Made by a program: the position numbers and the translations under genes. This document shows, in pieces, positions 6,571 through 13,405 of a stretch of 13,479 nucleotides of DNA. The notes under the pieces are model-generated. The model was not told where the DNA came from and did no database searches. It worked only from the letters and a program-made list of their open reading frames with translations. Origin of the DNA: Candidatus Gastranaerophilales bacterium (GTDB taxonomy: Bacteria; Cyanobacteriota; Vampirovibrionia; Gastranaerophilales; Gastranaerophilaceae); the NCBI GenBank assembly GCA_944325615.1, contig CALVAU010000084.1:1-13479 (forward strand). Reading direction: 5' to 3'. Positions within the stretch are counted from its first letter, which is position 1. Each line of letters opens with the position of its first letter.

Positions 6571-8464
6571 TAATTTTCTCCGAATTTAATCTTTTATTTA
6601 TCTTATCTCTTAGCTGCATTTGTATTTTTAGGGCTTCCGTATCATCATCCACAGCATTAATATATAATTTCCGTAATTGTTCTTTTTCTTTTTCCCTCTG
6701 ACATTGTATTATTTTATTTTTATTTTCCTCTATCACTGTTTGAAAGTCTTTGGGATCTAAATTATTGAAGGTTTCCGAAATACTTATTAAATTGGTCAAA
6801 ACTTCTTGTACATCTGGATTTTGACAGTATTCCGTATATAAATTTTCAATTAATTCCTTTACATTATTTACGGTACATATTAATTTGTCAATTGTAGATT
6901 TTACATTTATTAACGTTTGGTCGGTAAATGCAGTATCGCCAATCATTTCGTTTATTTGAGAAAATGAAAAATGATTGTCGGTTACAAAAAAAACACTCAA
7001 TAAATTTTTTTGCGCTTTTTCTAAAACTGTTACATTTTTTGTTACAATCTTAGTAATTTGTTGAGGTTCTTCTGAAGAATCGTTTAGTTGAGAGGTTTTG
7101 AATTTTTGAATTTCGGCATTCAGAGCTTTCTCATCAATATTGAGTGCTGTGGATACCATTTTTATATATTCTGTTCTTACAATATCATTATTAATTTCTT
7201 TCAAAATCGGAATGATATCTTTTACAAATCTTGTTTTATCAAGAGGTGTTTTTATTTGGTTCTTGTGTTTTAAAATGCTGTTTAATTGAAAATCGATTAA
7301 AAGCGGAGCATTTGCAACAATTTGTTTAAAAGAATCAGCACCGATTGTTCTTATAAATTCATCGGGATCTTTACCTTCAGGCGGGCAAATTACTCGGATT
7401 TCGCAGGCATATTTGTCGTTTGATGTAGAAATATAGCTTTCATCAAATTGTTTTATATTTCCAAGTCCAGAGAAGGCTTCTTTAATAATTTCAGCACCTC
7501 GATTTGTTGCTTTTTGTCCTGCACTGTCGGTATCAAATGAAAGATAAATTCTTCTTGATTTTGAATATCTTGATAGCAGTTTTACGTGATCTGATGTAAG
7601 TGCAGTCCCGCAAGCTGCGACAGCATTTTCAATCCCGTGTGCTTGGGCTGAAATTACATCAAAATACCCTTCCATCAAAATGACGCCGTCTTCTTCTTTT
7701 ATTGCATCTCTGGCTGTATAAAGCCCGTATAATACTTTACTTTTGTTGTAAATCATTGAGTCAGAAGAGTTTAAATATTTTGGTTGTCCGTCTTTTTCCA
7801 TTGTTCTTGCACCAAAGGCAACGAAATCACCAAGTTCATTTTGGATAGGAATAATAATACGGTTTCTGAAACGGTCGATAAATTTTCCTGATTCTTTACT
7901 AGGTATTATTAATCCCGCTTTTTCCAAAACTTCGTCTGAAAAATCTTTTTTCAAAATATCATATAGGGTAGAAAAAGATTTTGGGGCGACACCGAGTGAA
8001 TATTTTTTTATGATATCACGTGAAATTCCTCTTTCGTTTAAATATGCAAAAGCAGTGTTAATTTCTGGATTTTTGTGGTTAAGCAGCATATCATTATAAA
8101 ATTCTGTTGCAGCTTGAGTTGCTTTGAGCATATTTTTTTTCAAATCTTTTGATTCTGTTTTGTCGAATTTCTTCGGAACTTCAAGCCCAAATTGCTCGGC
8201 AAGATCCATAATCATCGGGAAAAATTCAAGGTTTTGGGTTTTTTGGATAAAAGAAAGAGCATCCCCGCCAGCTCCGCAGCTAAAACATTTGTAAATGCCA
8301 AGCTTTGGATTTACTGAAAAAGATGGGGTTTTTTCTTTGTGAAAAGGACACAATCCCCAATAATGACTTCCTTGTTTTTTCAAGATGACTTGTTTTGAAA
8401 CAACTTCCACAATATCAAGTCTGTCTTTTATTTGAGCTATTAATTCCTGAAATGATTCTGCCAT
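6563..8464 (-). CDS. dnaG: DNA primase
   Basis: The 633-residue primase makes RNA primers at the replication fork. The start is placed at ATG 8464 (MAESFQELIAQIKDRLDIVE, the normal primase N-terminus). The open frame extends 37 codons further, but that extension overlaps the promoter and resembles no primase. The CHC2 zinc finger uses Cys39, His42, Cys60 and Cys63 (LCPFHKEKTPSF to CFSCGAGG). The TOPRIM domain has Glu265 in MEGYFDV and the DTDSAGQ acidic pair Asp311/Asp313. The catalytic core has the usual RFRNRIIIPI and ARTMEKDGQPKYLNS elements. The C-terminal 200 residues are a divergent, charged helicase-interaction region. GGTGAG (8473-8468) is the ribosome site. It is first gene of the dnaG-rpoD operon. 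Confidence 0.96.
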   Translation of the reverse strand: MAESFQELIAQIKDRLDIVEVVSKQVILKKQGSHYWGLCPFHKEKTPSFSVNPKLGIYKCFSCGAGGDALSFIQKTQNLEFFPMIMDLAEQFGLEVPKKFDKTESKDLKKNMLKATQAATEFYNDMLLNHKNPEINTAFAYLNERGISRDIIKKYSLGVAPKSFSTLYDILKKDFSDEVLEKAGLIIPSKESGKFIDRFRNRIIIPIQNELGDFVAFGARTMEKDGQPKYLNSSDSMIYNKSKVLYGLYTARDAIKEEDGVILMEGYFDVISAQAHGIENAVAACGTALTSDHVKLLSRYSKSRRIYLSFDTDSAGQKATNRGAEIIKEAFSGLGNIKQFDESYISTSNDKYACEIRVICPPEGKDPDEFIRTIGADSFKQIVANAPLLIDFQLNSILKHKNQIKTPLDKTRFVKDIIPILKEINNDIVRTEYIKMVSTALNIDEKALNAEIQKFKTSQLNDSSEEPQQITKIVTKNVTVLEKAQKNLLSVFFVTDNHFSFSQINEMIGDTAFTDQTLINVKSTIDKLICTVNNVKELIENLYTEYCQNPDVQEVLTNLISISETFNNLDPKDFQTVIEENKNKIIQCQREKEKEQLRKLYINAVDDDTEALKIQMQLRDKINKRLNSEKIND

Positions 8465-8481
8465 ATTCTCACCGTAATTAC

Positions 8482-8509
8482 ATTTTATCATCAATAAATT
8501 TATAAGCAA
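8482..8509 (-). promoter_or_regulatory. dnaG-rpoD operon promoter
   Basis: On the minus strand: TTGCTT (8509-8504), a 16-bp spacer and TAAAAT (8487-8482) preceded by TGA, an extended -10. The transcript would start about 10 nt before ATG 8464. The 105-bp divergent gap to the kinase gene holds both promoters. Confidence 0.6.
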
Positions 8510-8532
8510 AAAAAGATTGCCCGATAGGGTAA

Positions 8533-8560
8533 TTGTTAAGTATAAATTAATATATATTAT
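8533..8560 (+). promoter_or_regulatory. Promoter of the hybrid kinase gene
   Basis: TTGTTA (8533-8538), a 16-bp spacer and TATTAT (8555-8560). The start codon is at 8570, so the leader would be only a few nt, with no proper Shine-Dalgarno. The exact -10 is uncertain because the region is a run of TA repeats. Confidence 0.4.
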
Positions 8561-8569
8561 GGATATGAG

Positions 8570-9973
8570 ATGCAAGAGCTAATTAATAATGCGGGTAATG
8601 AAAAGTTAATTTTTGTAGAGAGCTTAAAGGATTTAGAGAGCATAAACGGTCTTTCCAAAAAACAGCTTTGTATAGCAAAGACCAATTTTAAGGACTTGTA
8701 TCTGGTAAAAAAGATAAACAAAAAATATCCAAATCTTGAAATTTGGCTTACTTCGACAGATATATCAAGAAAAAATATATTGCTTGCAAATTCCAGCGGT
8801 GTAAAAAATATTGTGCCTTATCCGGTAGATATCAGGCTGATTCAAAATTATTTTCAAAAACAAAATAAAACAGAGTCTTTGACATCTGAAATTCCGAATT
8901 ATAAATCTTTAAAAGGTTTAAAAGTTATGATTGTCGATGACAATCAAATGAACATTGATTTGTTGGTAGAAACTTTATCAGTATTGGATTTGGATGTAAA
9001 GACTTTTTTAAAACCTATTGAGGCAAGCAAAATTGTGGGTAGTGAAAAATTTGATTTATTTTTGCTTGATATAATGATGCCAGATATGTCAGGGTTTGAG
9101 CTTGCAAATATCATCAAGCGTACGAAAATAAATTCTGATACCCCGATAATGTTTATTTCGGCATTGTCGGATGCAGAAAATAAGATTATGGGCTATAATG
9201 TCGGCTCGTGCGCTTATATTGAAAAACCTTTTGATGTCGCGGTTGTGCGTTCTCAAATTTATAATATGTTGAAGACAAAGTCTTTGCAGGATGCCCTGAA
9301 CGATAAAAAAGAAACTTTTCTTGTAATGGTAACTCATGATTTGAAAACTCCTATTTATGCAGAAATTTGTGCGTTGGAGCTTTTGAACAAAAACAGGGAT
9401 AAAATGGATGGTATGCAAACAGAAATTTTATCCGATATTTTGAGTGCTGCAAAGTATATGAAAAATTTAGTTGAAAATATTACACAAAAATATAAAGTCG
9501 AAAGTGAAAATCTAGTTTTGCAAAAAAGTCAATGTTCTTTAAAAGATATTGTAATCAGTTGTATTGAAGATACAAAATATCTTTTTGAAGAAAAGGGTAT
9601 GAAATATATTTTGAATTGCTCTGCAAAAAATCTTTTTGCAAATATGGATGAACTGGAAATCAAACGGGTTGTCCATAACCTTATAATCAATACGATAGAA
9701 CATGGAATCTCTAAGTCAAAAGTGATTATGGATATCAAAGAAAGCGAAAGATTTTTAATTTTTTCGATTACAAATTTCGGTATAGGTTTGGAAATTAAAA
9801 ATCCAGATGATATATTTTTAAAATATGTAAGTTATGCCGATAAACATAAAAAAGTAGCTTCCGGACTCGGACTTTATATAGCGAAAAAAATAATTGATGC
9901 TCATGGCGGCAAAATAAAAGTCGAGAGTGAAATAAATAAATATGTAAAGTTCACTTTTTCAATTCCACGATAA
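8570..9973 (+). CDS. Hybrid sensor: degenerate receiver, receiver, histidine kinase
   Basis: A 467-residue cytosolic protein without membrane segments. Residues 11-97 look like a receiver fold without the acidic pocket or phospho-Asp: LEIWLTSTD corresponds to strand 4, and GVKNIVPYPVDIRLIQNYF to the GA..Y..KP..  end. Residues 117-235 are a full receiver, with Asp123/Asp124, phospho-acceptor Asp167 (LLDIMMPDMSG), Ser198 and Lys219 (EKPFD). HisKA follows, with His256 in FLVMVTHDLKTP. The HATPase has an N-box (HNLIINTIEH, 369-378), a G1-like ITNFGIGLE in which Asn402 replaces the usual Asp, and G2 SGLGLYIAKKII (431-442). The receiver therefore probably gates its own kinase. No cognate response regulator gene is adjacent. 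It is divergent from dnaG. Confidence 0.85.
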   Translation: MQELINNAGNEKLIFVESLKDLESINGLSKKQLCIAKTNFKDLYLVKKINKKYPNLEIWLTSTDISRKNILLANSSGVKNIVPYPVDIRLIQNYFQKQNKTESLTSEIPNYKSLKGLKVMIVDDNQMNIDLLVETLSVLDLDVKTFLKPIEASKIVGSEKFDLFLLDIMMPDMSGFELANIIKRTKINSDTPIMFISALSDAENKIMGYNVGSCAYIEKPFDVAVVRSQIYNMLKTKSLQDALNDKKETFLVMVTHDLKTPIYAEICALELLNKNRDKMDGMQTEILSDILSAAKYMKNLVENITQKYKVESENLVLQKSQCSLKDIVISCIEDTKYLFEEKGMKYILNCSAKNLFANMDELEIKRVVHNLIINTIEHGISKSKVIMDIKESERFLIFSITNFGIGLEIKNPDDIFLKYVSYADKHKKVASGLGLYIAKKIIDAHGGKIKVESEINKYVKFTFSIPR

Positions 9974-9989
9974 AATTTTCTTTACAAAG

Positions 9990-10009
9990 CTTGAAAAAAC
10001 TTGAAAAAA
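9990..10009 (+). repeat. Tandem 10-bp direct repeat before the recombinase gene
   Basis: CTTGAAAAAA occurs twice, head to tail, at 9990-9999 and 10000-10009. The copies are one helical turn apart, and the first supplies the putative -35 TTGAAA. It may be a phased A-tract or a tandem operator, or a simple slippage duplication. Confidence 0.5.
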
Positions 10010-10019
10010 AGAGTAAATT
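9991..10019 (+). promoter_or_regulatory. Candidate promoter of the recombinase gene
   Basis: TTGAAA (9991-9996), a 17-bp spacer and TAAATT (10014-10019). ATG lies 8 nt after the -10 with no Shine-Dalgarno, so a leader of 0-2 nt is predicted. Confidence 0.45.
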
Positions 10020-10027
10020 CATAATGT

Positions 10028-10894
10028 ATGAACGTACAAATTTTATCGCAATATCTTGAGTTTCTCGAAATTGAAAAAGGTCTTTCTGCAAATACTATTG
10101 ATGCATACAGAAGAGATTTGACGGATTTTCTTGACTTCTGTGCATCAAAAGGAGCTGAAGAGCTAAATGATATTGAACGCAGTCATATAAACGGCTATAT
10201 TTTAAAGCTTCACGATGAAAAATATACTCCGACAAGTGTTATGCGAAAAACAGCCTCTTTGAGAGGTTTTTTCAAATGGCTTTGTGCAAATGAAATTTGT
10301 CAAAAAAATCCTGCCCTGACACTTGAACAGCCTAAAATCCCCAAAAAACTTCCGAAAGTTATGACGATTGATGAAATCAATACGATTTTATCTCAAGATC
10401 TTACCAAAAGAGAAAAAGTTATACTTGAATTGTTGTATGGATGCGGATTAAGGGTATCAGAGCTTGTGAATTTAAAAATTAATGATATTGATATTTCTGC
10501 TAAGTATCTTCAATGTACCGGAAAAGGTTCTAAAGAAAGAATCGTGCCAATTGGCTCAAAAGCTCTAAAAGCGATAAAAGCTTATGAAAAAGAACGTGAT
10601 TTTATTTTGCAAAAAAATAGACAAACGTCTAAAATTTTGCTTATAAACGAAGACGGGAAAAATATTACAAGACAAGACGTATATACCTTTATACACAAGC
10701 AGGGAGAAAAAATTCATAAATCAATTTCACCACATACACTAAGACACAGTTTTGCGACGCACTTGCTTGAAAACGGTGCTGATTTGAGAGTAGTACAGGA
10801 GCTTTTAGGTCATAGTGATGTATCAACAACCCAGTTATATACTCATATAAGTAAAAAGAGATTGAAAGAAGTTTATTTTGCAATCAACGGTTGA
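10028..10894 (+). CDS. XerC/XerD-type tyrosine recombinase
   Basis: The 288-residue protein matches XerC/XerD in length and layout. Residues 1-95 form the core-binding SAM-like domain (YLEFLEIEKGLSANTIDAYRR, 9-29) and 110-288 the catalytic domain. All catalytic residues are present: Arg142 (CGLRVSEL), Lys166 (TGKGSKERIVP), His236 and Arg239 (SPHTLRHSFATHLL), His262 (LLGHSDVSTTQ) and nucleophile Tyr271 (LYTH). Xer proteins resolve chromosome dimers at dif with FtsK; many lineages have a single or second copy, and I cannot tell XerC from XerD here. There is no adjacent attachment site, integron array or phage gene, so it looks like the housekeeping enzyme rather than a mobile-element integrase. 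It stands 54 nt after the kinase gene. Confidence 0.9.
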   Translation: MNVQILSQYLEFLEIEKGLSANTIDAYRRDLTDFLDFCASKGAEELNDIERSHINGYILKLHDEKYTPTSVMRKTASLRGFFKWLCANEICQKNPALTLEQPKIPKKLPKVMTIDEINTILSQDLTKREKVILELLYGCGLRVSELVNLKINDIDISAKYLQCTGKGSKERIVPIGSKALKAIKAYEKERDFILQKNRQTSKILLINEDGKNITRQDVYTFIHKQGEKIHKSISPHTLRHSFATHLLENGADLRVVQELLGHSDVSTTQLYTHISKKRLKEVYFAING

Positions 10895-10906
10895 CCATGC
10901 TAGGAT
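10878..10906 (+). promoter_or_regulatory. Possible promoter of the BioD-like gene at the end of the recombinase gene
   Basis: TTGCAA (10878-10883), a 17-bp spacer and TAGGAT (10901-10906) preceded by TGC (extended -10), then 6 nt to ATG 10913. The same bases contain AGGA 7 nt before ATG, which could instead be the ribosome site of a bicistronic xer transcript. Sequence alone cannot separate the two readings. Confidence 0.35.
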
Positions 10907-10912
10907 TGAGCT

Positions 10913-11632
10913 ATGTTAGACGTCTTTGTAACAGGTTCAGAAAGCAGTAGATTAGGGAAAAGATTAATAACAGCAGGACTTACAGCTACAATGCAGAGTC
11001 TAGGGTATTCAACCGGTGTGTACGTGCCGGTGCAAATCGGTGCTGTTGAAAACAAAGGTTATATCGAAGCACCTGATCTTGTATATGTCAAAAGAATTGA
11101 TAAAAACGTCAAAACATATTGCAGTTATCTTCTTCGTGATGACGATGTCCCGTTAATTGCAGCTGCAAAAGAAAAAATCACAATTCAAAAAGATACTATT
11201 TTAGAGGATTATAAAAGTATATGTAATGAGTTTGACTGCTTTTTTGCTCTTGGTACAAAAGGTCTTGCAACACCTGTCGGGTATAATTATCTTGAAATAG
11301 ATGTGGTAAAAATGCTTGAGTTACCTGTGCTTTTTGTTATTTCACCTTATACCCCGATAAACGATATTCTCGTAATGATAAATCATGCGGTTGTGCAAAA
11401 TGTAAAAATAAGCGGAGTTATTTTATACGATTGTCCCTACCGTACGGAAGACCAAAATATGAAAAATCTGCCGAAATTAATTGAAAAATATACAAATACC
11501 TCAGTTGTCGGAGCTTTTCCAAAAATTAAAAATATATATGAACTCACGCCTGGGGATTTGATTTCTTACGTACTTTCCGGTGTTAATTTAGAGCGATTGT
11601 ATAATGTAAAAATTGCTAAATTAAATTTTTAG
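10913..11632 (+). CDS. BioD-like (dethiobiotin synthetase fold) protein, active site degenerate
   Basis: The 239-residue protein resembles BioD and the BioD-like N-terminal part of some phosphotransacetylases: strand-loop VFVTGSESSRLGKRLITAGL (4-23), then LGYSTGVYVPVQIGA (30-44), a DCFFALGTKGLATP strand (108-121), LPVLFVISPYTPINDILVMINHA (137-159) and KISGVILYDCP (165-175). The order and spacing follow BioD, but key residues are changed. The P-loop is one residue longer and has GKR where BioD has GKT. The lysine of the GYKPV motif is Val39. The EGAGG glutamate position reads LGTKG. It therefore probably lacks dethiobiotin synthetase activity and may bind a nucleotide or act as a regulatory pseudoenzyme. 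No other biotin gene is nearby. It starts 18 nt after xer and may be co-transcribed with it. Confidence 0.6.
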   Translation: MLDVFVTGSESSRLGKRLITAGLTATMQSLGYSTGVYVPVQIGAVENKGYIEAPDLVYVKRIDKNVKTYCSYLLRDDDVPLIAAAKEKITIQKDTILEDYKSICNEFDCFFALGTKGLATPVGYNYLEIDVVKMLELPVLFVISPYTPINDILVMINHAVVQNVKISGVILYDCPYRTEDQNMKNLPKLIEKYTNTSVVGAFPKIKNIYELTPGDLISYVLSGVNLERLYNVKIAKLNF

Positions 11633-11731
11633 ATCAAAATCATCTTTTTAAAGGATTAAAAAAACAGTTTTACCGTTTAAAATTTAGTTAACGGGTAGGT
11701 AGTAACTTTTTTAGTGTGGGGGGAAAGTCGT

Positions 11732-11965
11732 ATGGAAAAGATGGAAATATCTGAAAAATCCGCATTTCAGCCCCAAACCAACGGGGAAATTTCAAATTCA
11801 ATAACAAAAGCTTGGACTGAACAGGCAATGGAATGTTATTCAATTAAATGTGATTGCAGCAGGTGCTCTTTATCTAAAGGGAATTATTCTTTTGTCTGTC
11901 AAATGCCTAAAGTTATTGATATTTTAATCAAATTTGTCGGAAAACCAGCAGCAACTCCTTTATGA
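11732..11965 (+). CDS. 77-residue Cys-cluster protein, unknown
   Basis: The start is ATG 11732, preceded by a G-run with GGGGGGAAAG about 8-17 nt upstream; an in-frame GTG at 11714 lies inside that ribosome site and is rejected. The N-terminal 30 residues are polar and probably disordered. The centre has a tight cluster, ECYSIKCDCSRCSLSKGNYS, with Cys spaced x4-x1-x2 and a fifth Cys in FVCQMPKVIDILIKF, suggesting a zinc or iron-sulfur site. There is no signal peptide, so it is cytosolic, and no family was recognised. It lies 99 nt after the BioD-like gene and ends 28 nt before a strong terminator. The 11633-11731 gap contains a weak inverted repeat (CCGTT/AACGG, 11673-11694). Confidence 0.65.
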   Translation: MEKMEISEKSAFQPQTNGEISNSITKAWTEQAMECYSIKCDCSRCSLSKGNYSFVCQMPKVIDILIKFVGKPAATPL

Positions 11966-11993
11966 ATAATCCTTCTTGAATTTTGTAAAATTT

Positions 11994-12015
11994 AGCGGGG
12001 CAACCCCGCTTTTTT
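11994..12015 (+). terminator. Rho-independent terminator
   Basis: AGCGGGG (11994-12000), loop CAA, CCCCGCT (12004-12010), then a T run to 12015. It ends the Cys-cluster transcript and any read-through from xer and the BioD-like gene. Confidence 0.88.
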
Positions 12016-12017
12016 AT

Positions 12018-12045
12018 TTGCTAAAAAATATGTTTCATGTAAAAT
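12018..12045 (+). promoter_or_regulatory. Candidate promoter of the TolC-family gene
   Basis: TTGCTA (12018-12023), a 16-bp spacer and TAAAAT (12040-12045). The leader would be about 14 nt, and only a weak CGGAA (12052-12056) precedes ATG 12066. Confidence 0.4.
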
Positions 12046-12065
12046 GAAATACGGAATAGTTATAT

Positions 12066-13346
12066 ATGAGAATAGTTATATTATTAATATCATTGATAGT
12101 TTTTACTCTGCCTGTGCATGCAGAAGTAAAAAGGGTATCTCTTGATGAAGCGGTTCAGCTTACATTGAGAAATAACCTTGATTTGCAGGCCAAACGTAAA
12201 GAATTGGGTATTGCAGAGGCTGAAATAAAAATTGCCAATCGCTTGCAAAATCCGCAAGTTCAAACAAACGTTTTGATCGGTCAGGTCAGAACCGGTAATT
12301 CAAGTCAGGCAGGTATAATGCTTCCTATAGAAACCTTTAAGCGAGGTGTTAGAAAAAAAGCTGCGATAGCTCAGAAAAAGTCAATAGAAAACCAAATCAG
12401 ACAATTTGAACACGAATTGAAGATAAGAGTTATGAAAGCATATTTTGATGTTTTGTATTACAAATCTATTGTCAAAATTATGAACGAGCGCAAAGAGCTT
12501 TTTGAAAACATGAAGAAAATTGCACAAGAACGTCCTCAATCAAGTTCAAGTTATAAAATAGATAATTTGCAGTCTGATATAAAATATAAAAAACAGTTGA
12601 TTGAATTAAACCGTTCAAAAGCAGATTTGATAAACGCTCAATTCAACTTGAACAAAGTAATAAATGTTGCACAAAAAGATATCATGTATGATACTCAAGA
12701 AGCTTCGCTTTTCAGTGATGATTTAACAATTTTGGATATAAAAATTCCTGATTATGATATTATCGAAGCTATTGCATTAAAATACAGTCATGCAATACGG
12801 ATTGCAGACAGCGATATTGAAAAATACGGACAAGAATATGTTCTTGCAAAACGCCAAAGAATTCCGAATTTGACAGTTGGCGGTGGATTTGCTTGGCAGT
12901 TGAAATATGGCCGTGATGGTGATAATTGGGCAGGGGCTTTTGTTGGCGGCGGGTTTGATTTGCCTGTCCTATATACTTTCAGACCTGATATTGACAAAGC
13001 GTATACTATTTTAGAAAAAGCTAAAATGGATAAAGTGTCTTTTGAAAATAAATTGAAAATTACTCTTAAACAAGATTATAACAATTTTAAATATTCAAAA
13101 GAAAACATGAATTACTATAAAGAGATTTTGCAAGAGTCTGATGAAATCCTCAAAATGTCCACAGAAAGATATAAAAAAGGTGAGACAACTTTGATGAATT
13201 TAATTTTGATAGAAAACGGGCATCAGGCAATTTTAAATGAATATATAGTCGCTATGGATATTTATTACAACGTATATTTGAATATGATGCAGAACATGGG
13301 ACATGATGTTCTTTTGGAAGAAGAAATTTTTGAAGATGAAAAATAA
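12066..13346 (+). CDS. TolC-family outer membrane efflux protein (OEP)
   Basis: The 426-residue protein has a signal peptide, MRIVILLISLIVFTLPVHA, cleaved before EVKRVS. It has the duplicated OEP layout. The first half begins SLDEAVQLTLRNNLDLQAKR (25-44), followed by IKIANRLQNPQVQTNV and long helices (about 95-195). The second half restarts at EAIALKYSHAIRIADSDIEK, with the paired RIPNLTVGGGFAWQ strand and further helices to about 410. A trimer should form an outer-membrane channel and periplasmic tunnel for a tripartite exporter. The length is slightly below that of E. coli TolC. The C-terminus is acidic (LLEEEIFEDEK). No membrane-fusion or pump gene follows on this strand within the window; the partner may be elsewhere. 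This gene argues for an outer membrane. Confidence 0.88.
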   Translation: MRIVILLISLIVFTLPVHAEVKRVSLDEAVQLTLRNNLDLQAKRKELGIAEAEIKIANRLQNPQVQTNVLIGQVRTGNSSQAGIMLPIETFKRGVRKKAAIAQKKSIENQIRQFEHELKIRVMKAYFDVLYYKSIVKIMNERKELFENMKKIAQERPQSSSSYKIDNLQSDIKYKKQLIELNRSKADLINAQFNLNKVINVAQKDIMYDTQEASLFSDDLTILDIKIPDYDIIEAIALKYSHAIRIADSDIEKYGQEYVLAKRQRIPNLTVGGGFAWQLKYGRDGDNWAGAFVGGGFDLPVLYTFRPDIDKAYTILEKAKMDKVSFENKLKITLKQDYNNFKYSKENMNYYKEILQESDEILKMSTERYKKGETTLMNLILIENGHQAILNEYIVAMDIYYNVYLNMMQNMGHDVLLEEEIFEDEK

Positions 13347-13354
13347 AAACTCCA

Positions 13355-13382
13355 AGCCCTTCTCTTGTTAAAGAGAAGGGCT
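13355..13382. terminator. 12-bp perfect hairpin between convergent genes
   Basis: AGCCCTTCTCTT (13355-13366), loop GTTA, AAGAGAAGGGCT (13371-13382). Downstream of it on the plus strand there is no T-run, but on the minus strand TTTTT follows after six nt. It therefore fits best as the terminator of the minus-strand gene at the right edge and may also stop TolC-gene transcription. Confidence 0.6.
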
Positions 13383-13405
13383 GCTATTCAGTCCGGCAGT
13401 CTTTC

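Noticed and set aside
8465..8575. 37-codon N-terminal extension of dnaG
   Set aside because: It covers the dnaG promoter and the divergent kinase start, has no ribosome site, and the standard primase N-terminus begins at ATG 8464 behind GGTGAG.
10028..10894. Tyrosine recombinase as an integrase of a mobile element
   Set aside because: There is no attachment repeat, cargo, phage or integron gene; its length and motifs match housekeeping XerC/XerD.
11714..11731. GTG start for the Cys-cluster gene
   Set aside because: The codon lies in the G-rich ribosome site that serves ATG 11732.
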